From JABWBD01 sp040768665 (GTDB taxonomy: Bacteria; Planctomycetota; Planctomycetia; Pirellulales; Thermoguttaceae): 64,000 nt of DNA. The stretch spans positions 1-64,000 of the forward strand of contig JAXGMN010000033.1 in assembly GCA_040768665.1 (NCBI GenBank), in the 5' to 3' direction. This document shows, in pieces, positions 18,505 through 26,198 of the stretch (within the stretch, counting starts at the first letter, position 1; every line of letters begins with the position of its first letter). The notes beneath the pieces were generated by a model that was not told the origin of the DNA, searched no databases, and saw nothing but the letters and a program-made list of their open reading frames with translations. The translations under genes were made by a program, and so were the position numbers.

Positions 18505-19185
18505 ATGGTTTCGGCCGCGGAGAGATCTCGCAGACTCGGTTGGTGTTTCATCGCTCCTCTGGCGATTGTCGCCTGGTGCTTGACGGGGCCCGCGCGGGGC
18601 GCCGGCGAGGCGTCCGGGGCTGAAGGGCAAGCGGCGCTGCCCGCCGACGAATCGCGGCAAGGCTTCGTGCCCATTTTCGACGGCCGGACGCTCGACGGCT
18701 GGCAAGGCGCCGTCGACGGCTACGAGGCCCGCGACAGCGTGCTCGTCTGCAAGGAGACCTGCGGAGACCGCCTGTTTACGGCCAAGGAGTTCGGCGATTT
18801 CGTGTTCCGGTTCGAGTTCAAACTGGAGCCGGGCGGGAATAACGGCATCTCGGTTCGCGGCTACGAGAGCCAGATCCTGGATGACGACTCGCCAAGGTAT
18901 CGGGGGCTTCAGCCGTACTCCTATCACGGGTCGATCATCCGGTGCCGGGTGGCCGCCAAGCGCGGACACCTGCGGCCCGCCGGCCAGTGGAACACCCAGG
19001 AAATCGAATGCCGTGGGAGCCGGTGGAAGATCACGCTCAACGGCGAGGTCATCGTCGATGTGGATCTCGCCACGGTTCCGGGCGACGAAGCTGCGACTTT
19101 GGCAAAGCGAGCCAAAGGGCCGCTCGGACTCCTCGGCCATCACAGCCGTGTCGAGTTTCGCAACCTGCGCGTCAAGCAACTGTGA
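18505..19185 (+). CDS. Secreted DUF1080 (3-keto-disaccharide hydrolase-like) protein
   Basis: A 226-residue protein. ATG 18505 has AGGAG nine bases upstream; an upstream TTG is less likely. A signal peptide spans about residues 1-34. The DUF1080 lectin-like fold is recognised by GFVPIFDGRTLDGWQG (about residue 54), EFKLEPGGNNGISVRG, WNTQEIECRGSRWKITLNGE and GPLGLLGHHSRVEFRNLRVK. Family members act on 3-keto-glycosides or bind carbohydrate. That fits the preceding Gfo/Idh gene, since such oxidoreductases can make the 3-keto sugar. The pairing with ceramidase-like genes downstream is unexplained. Confidence 0.85.
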   Translation: MVSAAERSRRLGWCFIAPLAIVAWCLTGPARGAGEASGAEGQAALPADESRQGFVPIFDGRTLDGWQGAVDGYEARDSVLVCKETCGDRLFTAKEFGDFVFRFEFKLEPGGNNGISVRGYESQILDDDSPRYRGLQPYSYHGSIIRCRVAAKRGHLRPAGQWNTQEIECRGSRWKITLNGEVIVDVDLATVPGDEAATLAKRAKGPLGLLGHHSRVEFRNLRVKQL

Positions 19186-19224
19186 GCCGCCGGCCTCAGG
19201 GCTGCGAAGTGCCGATCTTGCCGC

Positions 19225-19336
19225 ACGGGGCGGGCGGGGACTGGTCCATTTTTCGGCCAGTTGATGTTTTTGGCGGCCAAGACGTTGCCCGAAAACATGG
19301 ACCTGTCCCCCTCTTTTCCGCCCCCTGAACGGTTAC
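19225..19336. repeat. ~120-bp palindromic repeat, family 2, copy lacking its left terminus
   Basis: It contains the core GGGGACTGGTCCATTTTTCG, the complementary half ending ACATGGACCTGTCCCC and the right terminus CCCCTGAACGGTTAC (one mismatch to the other copies). The left terminal GTAACCGTTCAC is absent. It lies between the DUF1080 gene and a ceramidase-like gene. Confidence 0.75.
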
Positions 19337-19472
19337 AAGCCGGGCGATCCCTTGTGAGCGACGCGGCCGGCTTGCCGCACGGGGCTGGAATCCTGCTTGA
19401 CACCGCTGTAGATTGAGAGCGTTGCCGGTGTCCAAATAGGAGTTTCGCTTCGCTTTTTTGGGAGACCTTATC

Positions 19473-20915
19473 GTGAAAAAGTATCTTCTTGGCATCGCTG
19501 CCTGCTTGATGAGCACCGGACTGCTGGCCGCGGACCCGCCCGCGCCTGTGTTTCGCGCCGGTGCGGCCACGAGCAACCTCACGCCGGCATTGGGTTCGGC
19601 GATCATCGGCGGGTTTCTGCCCTTTCCAGCCACGAACGTCCACGACGAGCTGCACGCGAGGTGCCTGGTGCTCGACGACGGAAAGACGAAGCTCGCTCTG
19701 GTGGTCGTCGACTTGCTAGGCTTCCATTACATCGTAAGCCACGAGGCTCGCAAGTTCATCGAGCAGGAGACCGGAATTCCACCGACGAATGTGTTGATCT
19801 CGGCTGTCCACACTCATTCGGCCGCCAGCGCGCTAGGCGAGAAGCACTTCGAATTCCCGCAGAAGGCCGACGAATACCAGGCCGACAAGTACCAGACCTT
19901 CGTCGCCCGCCGGATCGCCGACGGAGTCAAGTGCGCCGTGAACCGGCTGATCCAGGCGGCAGGGCCGCACGCCCGGTCAATCCCGGAGCACGTGTTCAAC
20001 CGCCGCTGGTTCCTCAAGCCCGGCGGCCATGCCGCCCGGTCCCTTCGGCACCATCGACCAGGTGAAGATGAATCCAGCGGGCGGGCAGCCCGGACCTTGA
20101 AGCCGGCTGGGCCGACCGATCCGGTGGTGTCGATCCTCGCCGTCCGCGAGCCCGATGGCCGGCCGATCGCCGTGTATTCCTGCTATTCGCTGCACTACGT
20201 GGGCGGCGTGGGACAGGGCGACATTTCGGCCGACTACTACGGCATGTATTGCCGGCGCCTAGAGCGTCTGCTGCAGGGCGACCAGCAGGATCCGCCCATG
20301 GTGGCCATGATGGCCAACGGCACCAGCGGCGACGTGAACAACATCAATTTCCTCCAGCCCCGGCCGCCCAAGAAACCTTACGAGCAGATGCGGTTCGTGG
20401 CCGAGGATCTGGCCGCGAAGGTTCAGGCGGCCCTGGCCAACGTCAAGTACTCCGACCGGCTGACGCTAGCCGCGTGCTACCGCGAGCCGCGGATCGCCAC
20501 GCGCCGGCCGAGCGCCGAGCAACTGGCGTGGGCCAAGGAAATGCTGGCCAAGCCGGGCAAGCCCGACATTCCCCGCGTTTACGCCCAGCGATTCGAGGAC
20601 CTGGCCCGCGGTGCGGCCGAGGTCCCGACGCCGCTGCAAGTGCTGCGGATCGGAGAGGTGTGCATCGGCAGCTTGCCCAACGAGATCTTCTGCGAGATCG
20701 GCCTCGAGTTCCGTAAGCGTAGCCCGCTGCAGCCGGCCTTCCTGGTCTCCCTGGCCCACGGCTATTTCGACTACCTGCCGACGCCGAAGCAGCACGAGTT
20801 GGGCGGTTACGAGACCTGGTTGGCCACCAACCGCTTGGAGCCGAAGGCCTCGGAGAAGATGCTCGACGCCCTGCTGGAGATGGCGGCCGAGGTCCGCTCG
20901 ACCGCTGCGGAATAG
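19473..20915 (+). CDS. Neutral/alkaline ceramidase-like secreted protein (type B) with an internal shifted segment
   Basis: A 480-residue protein. The GTG start at 19473 (KKYLLGIAACLMSTGLLA signal peptide) follows GGGAG. Family motifs are AATSNLTPALGSAIIGG, HDELHARCLVLDDGKTKLAL, SAVHTHSAAS and NGTSGDVNNIN; the nucleophile Ser is absent at the GDVSPN position. From about 20027 to 20097 the reading frame departs from the sister gene at 21102. The +1 frame there reads GPFGTIDQVKMNPAGGQPG, matching the sister's NPFGGTDQVQTNPHGGSPD. After this the original frame resumes at LKPAGPTDP. The protein is full length but about 25 residues are scrambled. It also contains a 40-base sequence shared with an unrelated gene (19946-19985). 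Confidence 0.78.
   Translation: MKKYLLGIAACLMSTGLLAADPPAPVFRAGAATSNLTPALGSAIIGGFLPFPATNVHDELHARCLVLDDGKTKLALVVVDLLGFHYIVSHEARKFIEQETGIPPTNVLISAVHTHSAASALGEKHFEFPQKADEYQADKYQTFVARRIADGVKCAVNRLIQAAGPHARSIPEHVFNRRWFLKPGGHAARSLRHHRPGEDESSGRAARTLKPAGPTDPVVSILAVREPDGRPIAVYSCYSLHYVGGVGQGDISADYYGMYCRRLERLLQGDQQDPPMVAMMANGTSGDVNNINFLQPRPPKKPYEQMRFVAEDLAAKVQAALANVKYSDRLTLAACYREPRIATRRPSAEQLAWAKEMLAKPGKPDIPRVYAQRFEDLARGAAEVPTPLQVLRIGEVCIGSLPNEIFCEIGLEFRKRSPLQPAFLVSLAHGYFDYLPTPKQHELGGYETWLATNRLEPKASEKMLDALLEMAAEVRSTAAE
19946..19985. repeat. 40-base exact repeat inside a coding gene (copy 1)
   Basis: These 40 bases are identical to the reverse complement of 38869-38908, which lies inside the zinc metallopeptidase gene. 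The two genes are unrelated and read the segment in different frames. The flanking bases differ on both sides. Confidence 0.85.
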
Positions 20916-20922
20916 CCTCGCC

Positions 20923-21045
20923 GTAACCGTTCACGGGCGGCCGGGGACTGGTCCATTTTTCGGCTGATTGAGGTATTTTGGCACGAGAGACGTCATCCGA
21001 AAACATGGACCTGTCCCCCTCCTCTCCGCCCCGTGAACGGTTACC
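20923..21045. repeat. ~120-bp palindromic repeat, family 2, complete copy
   Basis: A 123-base imperfect palindrome with termini GTAACCGTTCACGGG and CCCGTGAACGGTTAC. The nested inverted core is GGGGACTGGTCCATTTTTCG against CGAAAACATGGACCTGTCCC. It lies 7 bases after the stop of one ceramidase-like gene and before the next, and could act as a transcriptional attenuator or mRNA-end stabiliser. Confidence 0.85.
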
Positions 21046-21101
21046 GCCCACCCCATAAACGCCATGCCTTGAACGACCGCAGACTTCAGGAGATTCTCGC
21101 C

Positions 21102-22541
21102 ATGAGACTTTCGGTGCTCGCGCTGGTTGCCTGTTCCCTGATCGCTACGACGCTGTGCGCGGCCCCGCCGGCGTCCGGATTTCGGGCCGGCGCGGCCACC
21201 AGCGTGATTACGCCGCCGTTGGGGCGGCCGATCGTGGGCAATTTCATCGCCCCGCCGTCGACCAACGTAAACGATCAACTGCACGCACGGTGCCTCGTGC
21301 TCGACGATGGCAAGACAAAGCTCGCCCTGGTGGTCCTCGACTTGCTGGGCACCGAGGTGGGCATGTGCGCCGAGACACGCGGCCTGATCGAAAAGCAGGT
21401 CGGGATTCCGTCGAGCAACGTGCTGATCTCCGCCGTGCATACCCATTCTGCCAGCAGCACGGGCGGCAAGGCGCCCGCCCCCGCCGAGCCGGAGTACGAG
21501 AACTACCGCGCCTTTGTCGTGCAGCGGATCGTCGACGGCGTCCGCTGTGCTGTGAACCGGCTGCGTCCGGCCCAGTTGGCGTGCCTCACCGCGGAGGCGC
21601 CGGAGCACGTGTTCAATCGCCGCTGGTTTGTGAAGCCGGGCGGGGCGAGGCCCAACCCCTTTGGCGGCACCGACCAGGTACAGACCAACCCGCACGGCGG
21701 CAGCCCGGACCTCATCAAGCCTGCCGGGCCGACGGATCCGACGGTGACGATCCTGGCCCTGCGCGAGCCGGACGGGCGGCCGATCGCCGTCTACTCGACC
21801 TATTCGCTGCACTATGTGGGCGGCGTGCCCAAGGGGGACATTTCCGCCGACTACTACGGAGTGTACTGCGATCGGCTCGAACGGCTGCTCGGTGGCAACG
21901 AGCAGGATCCGCCGCTGGTAGTCCTGATGGCCAACGCATCCAGTGGCGACATCAACAATGTCAACTTCGTCCATCCGCGACCACGGAAAGAGCCCTACGA
22001 ACAGATCCGCTTCGTCGCCCACGACCTGGCCGCCAAGGTGCAGGCGGCGCTGGCCAAGGCCGAGTATCAGGACCACGTGACCCTGGCGGCCCGCTTTCGG
22101 GAGCGAACCATTGCGCGTCCCATGCCGACGGCCGAACAAATCGCCTGGGCCAAGGAGCGGTTGACGAAGCCGGGGCCCCCGCCCGACCAGGTCGACCTGT
22201 CGTGGAGCTACGCGAGGCGGATCACCGACATGGCCGCGCGCGAGACGCAGGTTTCCGTGCCGCTGCAAGTGTTGCGGATCGGGCCGGCGTGTATTGGCAC
22301 GATGCCGGGCGAGCCGTTCTGCGAGATCGGTCTGGAGTTTCGCCAGCGGGCTGCCATGCAGCCGGCTGTCCTGGTGGAATGGGCCCACGGCGGTTTTGGC
22401 TATATTCCGACTGCCAAACATTTTGAATGGGGCGGCTACGAGACGTGGCTCGGATCGTGCGCTTTCGAGCCGCACGGTTCCGAAAAGCTGCTTGATACGC
22501 TGATCGAAATGGTGGAGGAGATTCGCGACGCAATGAGGTGA
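21102..22541 (+). CDS. Neutral/alkaline ceramidase-like secreted protein (type B)
   Basis: A 479-residue protein. ATG 21102 (MRLSVLALVACSLIATTLCA signal peptide) has AGGAG upstream. It is the closest paralogue of the 19473 gene: AATSVITPPLGRPIVGNF, HARCLVLDDGKTKLAL, SAVHTHSASSTGG, EHVFNRRWFVKPGG, YSLHYVGGVPKGDISADYYG, NASSGDINNVN. The last motif lacks the nucleophile Ser of known neutral ceramidases, so the reaction may differ or another residue may serve. The two genes form a tandem duplication separated by the palindromic repeat at 20923. Confidence 0.83.
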   Translation: MRLSVLALVACSLIATTLCAAPPASGFRAGAATSVITPPLGRPIVGNFIAPPSTNVNDQLHARCLVLDDGKTKLALVVLDLLGTEVGMCAETRGLIEKQVGIPSSNVLISAVHTHSASSTGGKAPAPAEPEYENYRAFVVQRIVDGVRCAVNRLRPAQLACLTAEAPEHVFNRRWFVKPGGARPNPFGGTDQVQTNPHGGSPDLIKPAGPTDPTVTILALREPDGRPIAVYSTYSLHYVGGVPKGDISADYYGVYCDRLERLLGGNEQDPPLVVLMANASSGDINNVNFVHPRPRKEPYEQIRFVAHDLAAKVQAALAKAEYQDHVTLAARFRERTIARPMPTAEQIAWAKERLTKPGPPPDQVDLSWSYARRITDMAARETQVSVPLQVLRIGPACIGTMPGEPFCEIGLEFRQRAAMQPAVLVEWAHGGFGYIPTAKHFEWGGYETWLGSCAFEPHGSEKLLDTLIEMVEEIRDAMR

Positions 22542-22616
22542 AAAGAGGGCAATTCTTCACCTCCCCACATTGCATGTCCTTGCGATTCCCGTGCGGGTGT
22601 TCTGGTTCTATTCCGG

Positions 22617-24047
22617 TTACAACTCGTTTTCCGCGGGCACCACGAACGGCCTGCGGTAGTCGCGGGTGAGCAGCGTGTTAGCCGCCGGATTGCCGATGAA
22701 GTTCTCGCGGTCCGAGTCGATCTCGATACTCGGGCCGAGCGCCAGCGGGGTCTTTTCGAGGTCGATCTGGCGGTCGCGCAGGTATTGACAGATCTCTTCG
22801 AGCATTTCCATCGCGTAGGGGTGCGTCTTCCGGGCCTCGAGGGCTTCTTGGATTTCTTTGGGCGAAGCCGGCCGCCCCAAGCGGTGCGAGATGTTCGCCA
22901 CGTGGATGAGAGAGGTTGAAACATGTCCTCCCTCGACCTCGGCGCTGAGTGCTTCGCGATTCCGCGTGCGGACAGCTTCGAGGAAACTGCCGAAGTGGTC
23001 GAGGGCGGGTCCGGAGAGCTTCAGCAGCTCATTGCCCTGGCGGTCGTACGCGGAGAGGCGGCCGAGCTCGCCGGCCAGATAGCCCTCGGTGCCGGCGATG
23101 TAGATCGAGCCGTGCTTGGGCCGGCGGCCCTTCAAGTTGCGGATCTCCTGGACCAGAGTGGCCGGGCCGAAGTCGTGGACCGCGAGCTGCACGTTGGGCG
23201 TTTCCGCGCAATCGTCCAGGCCGAGGCGCGCACCGAGGCACAGCACGCCCCTGCCGAGGCCCGCCAGACCGGTGATCAACCGCAGAGTGTCGACGTAATG
23301 CACGCTGTTGTTGGCCAACTCGCCTCCGCCCCAGTTCCAGAACCAATGCCAGTCGTAGTGAAACGACTTGCGGCGGACGGGGATTTCCATCGGCGCGGGC
23401 CCGGACCAGAGGTCGTAATCCACGGTCGGCGGCGGGGAATACTGCCCCGCCGGCCCGATCGAACCTCGCGTTCCGCTCACGCACGAGTATGCCAGCGTGA
23501 CCCGACCGAGCTTCCCTTCGCGCACGTACCTGGCCGCTGCGCGGTGGACGCCGTTGGCGCGGTGCTGTGTGCCGGCTTGGCAGATCCGGTTGTACTTGCG
23601 GGCAGCCTGCACCATGCGGCGGCCCTCGCCGATGTTGTGGCTCACAGGCTTTTCGACGTACACATCCTTGCCCGCCTGCATGGCCCAGATCGCGGCCAGC
23701 GAGTGCCAGTGATTGGGCGTGCAGATCGTGACGACGTCGACCGACTTGTCGTCGAAGATCCGCCGCATGTCCTGGACGAACTTGGGCTTGTTCGGGATTT
23801 TCGCGGCGAGTTGCTCGCCGACCGTGGAGTCGGCATCGCAGATGTGGGTAATCGCGCAGTCGCGCCGACCGCCGAACACCTGGACGTGTTGGCCTCCGCG
23901 GATACGGGCCCCGATGATGGCCACGTTCAGCCGCTCGTTCGGACTCGCGCTCTGTTTCGTCGGTTCGGCAGCCGCCCACGCGGAACCGGGCGCGGCAGCG
24001 GCCAGAAGGGTCTCTTGGAGGAACAATCGGCGGCTGACGCGTGTCAC
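22617..24047 (-). CDS. Gfo/Idh/MocA family oxidoreductase, Tat-exported
   Basis: A 476-residue protein. The GTG start at 24047 is chosen because AGGGAG lies seven bases upstream and the chain then opens with the twin-arginine signal SRRLFLQETLLAAAAP. The Rossmann motif AIIGARIRGGQHV (about residue 38) is followed by ICDAD; the conserved lysine is in VEKPVSHN (about residue 130). DYDLWSGPAPMEIP and WNWGGGELANNSVHYVDTLR are typical of planctomycete members. The substrate is unknown. It is convergent with the ceramidase-like gene to its left. Confidence 0.86.
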   Translation of the reverse strand: MTRVSRRLFLQETLLAAAAPGSAWAAAEPTKQSASPNERLNVAIIGARIRGGQHVQVFGGRRDCAITHICDADSTVGEQLAAKIPNKPKFVQDMRRIFDDKSVDVVTICTPNHWHSLAAIWAMQAGKDVYVEKPVSHNIGEGRRMVQAARKYNRICQAGTQHRANGVHRAAARYVREGKLGRVTLAYSCVSGTRGSIGPAGQYSPPPTVDYDLWSGPAPMEIPVRRKSFHYDWHWFWNWGGGELANNSVHYVDTLRLITGLAGLGRGVLCLGARLGLDDCAETPNVQLAVHDFGPATLVQEIRNLKGRRPKHGSIYIAGTEGYLAGELGRLSAYDRQGNELLKLSGPALDHFGSFLEAVRTRNREALSAEVEGGHVSTSLIHVANISHRLGRPASPKEIQEALEARKTHPYAMEMLEEICQYLRDRQIDLEKTPLALGPSIEIDSDRENFIGNPAANTLLTRDYRRPFVVPAENEL

Positions 24048-24227
24048 GTGCTTTCTCCCTAAGAAATAGCCACCTGCTCGACCCGAACGGCCGTGCAGCA
24101 ATTGCGGACCATTATGGCCCGAAGCGGCCTGGCGATGCAAGACCTGCGTGGGGCCGACGAACTGAATCAAGACAGGCAAAACAAGTTGTCATGGACGCCG
24201 GCGACAATTCCGACCCAAATCACACTC

Positions 24228-24270
24228 GGAACCAGTCCCCTTTTCAACTGCGTTTACAGTTTGAGACGTC
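24228..24270. repeat. Dispersed ~42-base half-element (copy 1)
   Basis: Similar, with about five differences, to 39270-39312. Both copies abut the 3' end of a minus-strand gene and contain CCAGTCCCCTTTTCAACT followed by GCGTTTACAGTTTGAG. The GGGGACTGG core (minus strand) is shared with the palindromic families elsewhere in the window. Confidence 0.6.
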
Positions 24271-24272
24271 TG

Positions 24273-25577
24273 TTAGATGTCGAGCTTCCAGGGAGCCCGG
24301 TACTCCTTGTGGACCAGGGCATTGGCCTGGGGATCGTCTTTGACCTCTTCTTTTTCGGCGTCCCAGTGGATCTTATGGCCGGACCGCCAAGAGATGTTCA
24401 TGAGGTGGCCGGGAATGGTGGCGTAGTGGCCGACCTCGGCATCGGCCGCCGGCTTCTTGCGGCTGCGCAGGCATTCGAGGAAGGCCTGGGCGTGGGTGTC
24501 GCCTGTGCTGCGGAAGGACACGTCCTTTGACCTGTCGTTGATGGCCTTTTCGGAAGTGATGGTGTAACCGCCGCGGTCGAGAATCAGCGACGCCTTCGTG
24601 CCGAAGAAGCATTTTCCGTGGGAGCGGTGTTCGCGGCGGCAACCGCCGCGGAAGGTGTAGTGCATGAGGAAGCCCTGCTTGGCCACCGGGCCGGCCGGAT
24701 ACTCGACGATCGCATCGAGCGTGTCCGGATACTGCAGGTTGTTCTTGGGAAAGCACATCATGCCGCCCATGGCCACGACCGTTTTCGGCCGGTCTACGCC
24801 CATGGCCCAGTGGACGATGTCGTAATGATGAACGGCCCAATCGCACTGGAACGAGCCGGCGTAGTCGAAGAACCAGTAATCGTGCAGGAAGTAGTTGGGG
24901 TTATAGGGCTTTTTGGGTGCAGGGCCGAGCCAGAAGTCCCAGTCGAGGCCGGCGGGTGGATCGCAGTCGGGCGGGCAGCCCCACCCCGGATATTGGTTCT
25001 CGTAGTCCCAGACCTTGACTTCCGAAATCTCCCCCAAGCCGCCGGAGCGGATGATCTCGACCGCCTGCCGGTAGTGTTCCCAACTGTGCTGCTGCGTGCC
25101 GATCTGCACGATGCGTTGGTGCTTCTCGGCGGCCTGGACGATCGCGCGGCCTTCGCCAATCGAGTGGGCCAGCGGCTTTTCCACGTACACGTCTTTGCCG
25201 GCCTGGCAGGCGTGAACCGTGGGTAGGGCGTGCCAGTGCTTATTGGTGGCCACGATCACGGCCTGGATATCTTTGTGCTCCAGCAGCTTGCGGTAGTCAT
25301 GGTAGGCATGGACCGTGTCGCCCCCGGCACGCTTGCGGGCGGTCACCAGGCGTGGCTCGTTGATGTCGGCAACGGCGACAATCCGCGTGCCCGGCTGTTC
25401 CAGAAAGCGAGACATCAAGTAAGTACCGCGACCGCCGCAGCCGATCAGGCCCAGGTTGATCGTGTCGTTGGGGCCGGGCTTGGCGCTCGCCTCGGCCGCA
25501 TAGGCCCGGCCGCCGGCCCAAGCCGCCGCCGTGGCCGTGGCACCGAGAAAACCTCTTCGCGTAGTCTGGTTGCTCAT
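24273..25577 (-). CDS. Gfo/Idh/MocA family oxidoreductase, Tat-exported
   Basis: A 434-residue protein opening with the twin-arginine signal TTRRGFLGATATAAAWAGG. The Rossmann motif is GLIGCGGRGTYLMSRF (about residue 44) with VADINEPR; the catalytic lysine is in VEKPLAHS (about residue 132). The C-terminal part has GLDWDFWLGPAPKKPYNPN and CDWAVHHYDIVHWAMG, typical of this exported subfamily. The next gene on its strand (22617-24047) is another Gfo/Idh protein after a 225-base gap; a shared pathway is possible, but co-transcription is uncertain. Confidence 0.88.
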   Translation of the reverse strand: MSNQTTRRGFLGATATAAAWAGGRAYAAEASAKPGPNDTINLGLIGCGGRGTYLMSRFLEQPGTRIVAVADINEPRLVTARKRAGGDTVHAYHDYRKLLEHKDIQAVIVATNKHWHALPTVHACQAGKDVYVEKPLAHSIGEGRAIVQAAEKHQRIVQIGTQQHSWEHYRQAVEIIRSGGLGEISEVKVWDYENQYPGWGCPPDCDPPAGLDWDFWLGPAPKKPYNPNYFLHDYWFFDYAGSFQCDWAVHHYDIVHWAMGVDRPKTVVAMGGMMCFPKNNLQYPDTLDAIVEYPAGPVAKQGFLMHYTFRGGCRREHRSHGKCFFGTKASLILDRGGYTITSEKAINDRSKDVSFRSTGDTHAQAFLECLRSRKKPAADAEVGHYATIPGHLMNISWRSGHKIHWDAEKEEVKDDPQANALVHKEYRAPWKLDI

Positions 25578-26198
25578 GCGAGGAATCCTTTTCGATGGGT
25601 GAGAGAACGAAACTCCCGGAATGGCTGTCGATGGTGTTCTAAATTCCTGATGGAACGCGGGCGATCAACGGGAGCCCGGTTTCCCGAGGCAGAACGCAGC
25701 ACATGGTTCCACAATCGTCAACGGAATCAACGAGATTCCGTTGGCACCGGGCCGTCCGCTACGATGAGTCTGAAGTGGCGACGCAGGAAAGTCAATCCTA
25801 TCGGGCCGTGCATTCTGCTCATAAAGGGTGTGGCCGAACGGCTCACGCGACGGCGCGGCTGAGTGGGTGCTCTGGGTCCGGATGATGCATGTGCAAGGCG
25901 GAGATCAAAACGCTTCTGAGTGCGGATTATGGTAGCCATGACCCTGTCATTAGCTCGGCTGTAAGGGGGCAATCGTCCGTGAGCGGATCGCGATGGATAG
26001 ACTGCGATGCTGGCCGGACATCGAGGAGAAGAGTGCAGAATGCCGTGACAGGCAGTGCGGGATAACGGCACGGCAAGCTCGCAAATCCTTGACGTCCCAC
26101 GAATACGAGATTATCATCGCGCCGTGGTAAGATGGACGGCCAAACGACGCTGGATCGATTCCAGGCTCAGTGCAATGAAGGAATACCGGGGTGCAAGC
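25578..26198. other. Intergenic region without a recognised gene
   Basis: About 620 bases between two divergent genes, so promoters for both are expected here. I see no convincing gene, RNA fold or repeat. Short open frames on either strand have no ribosome-binding site or recognisable product. Confidence 0.5.
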
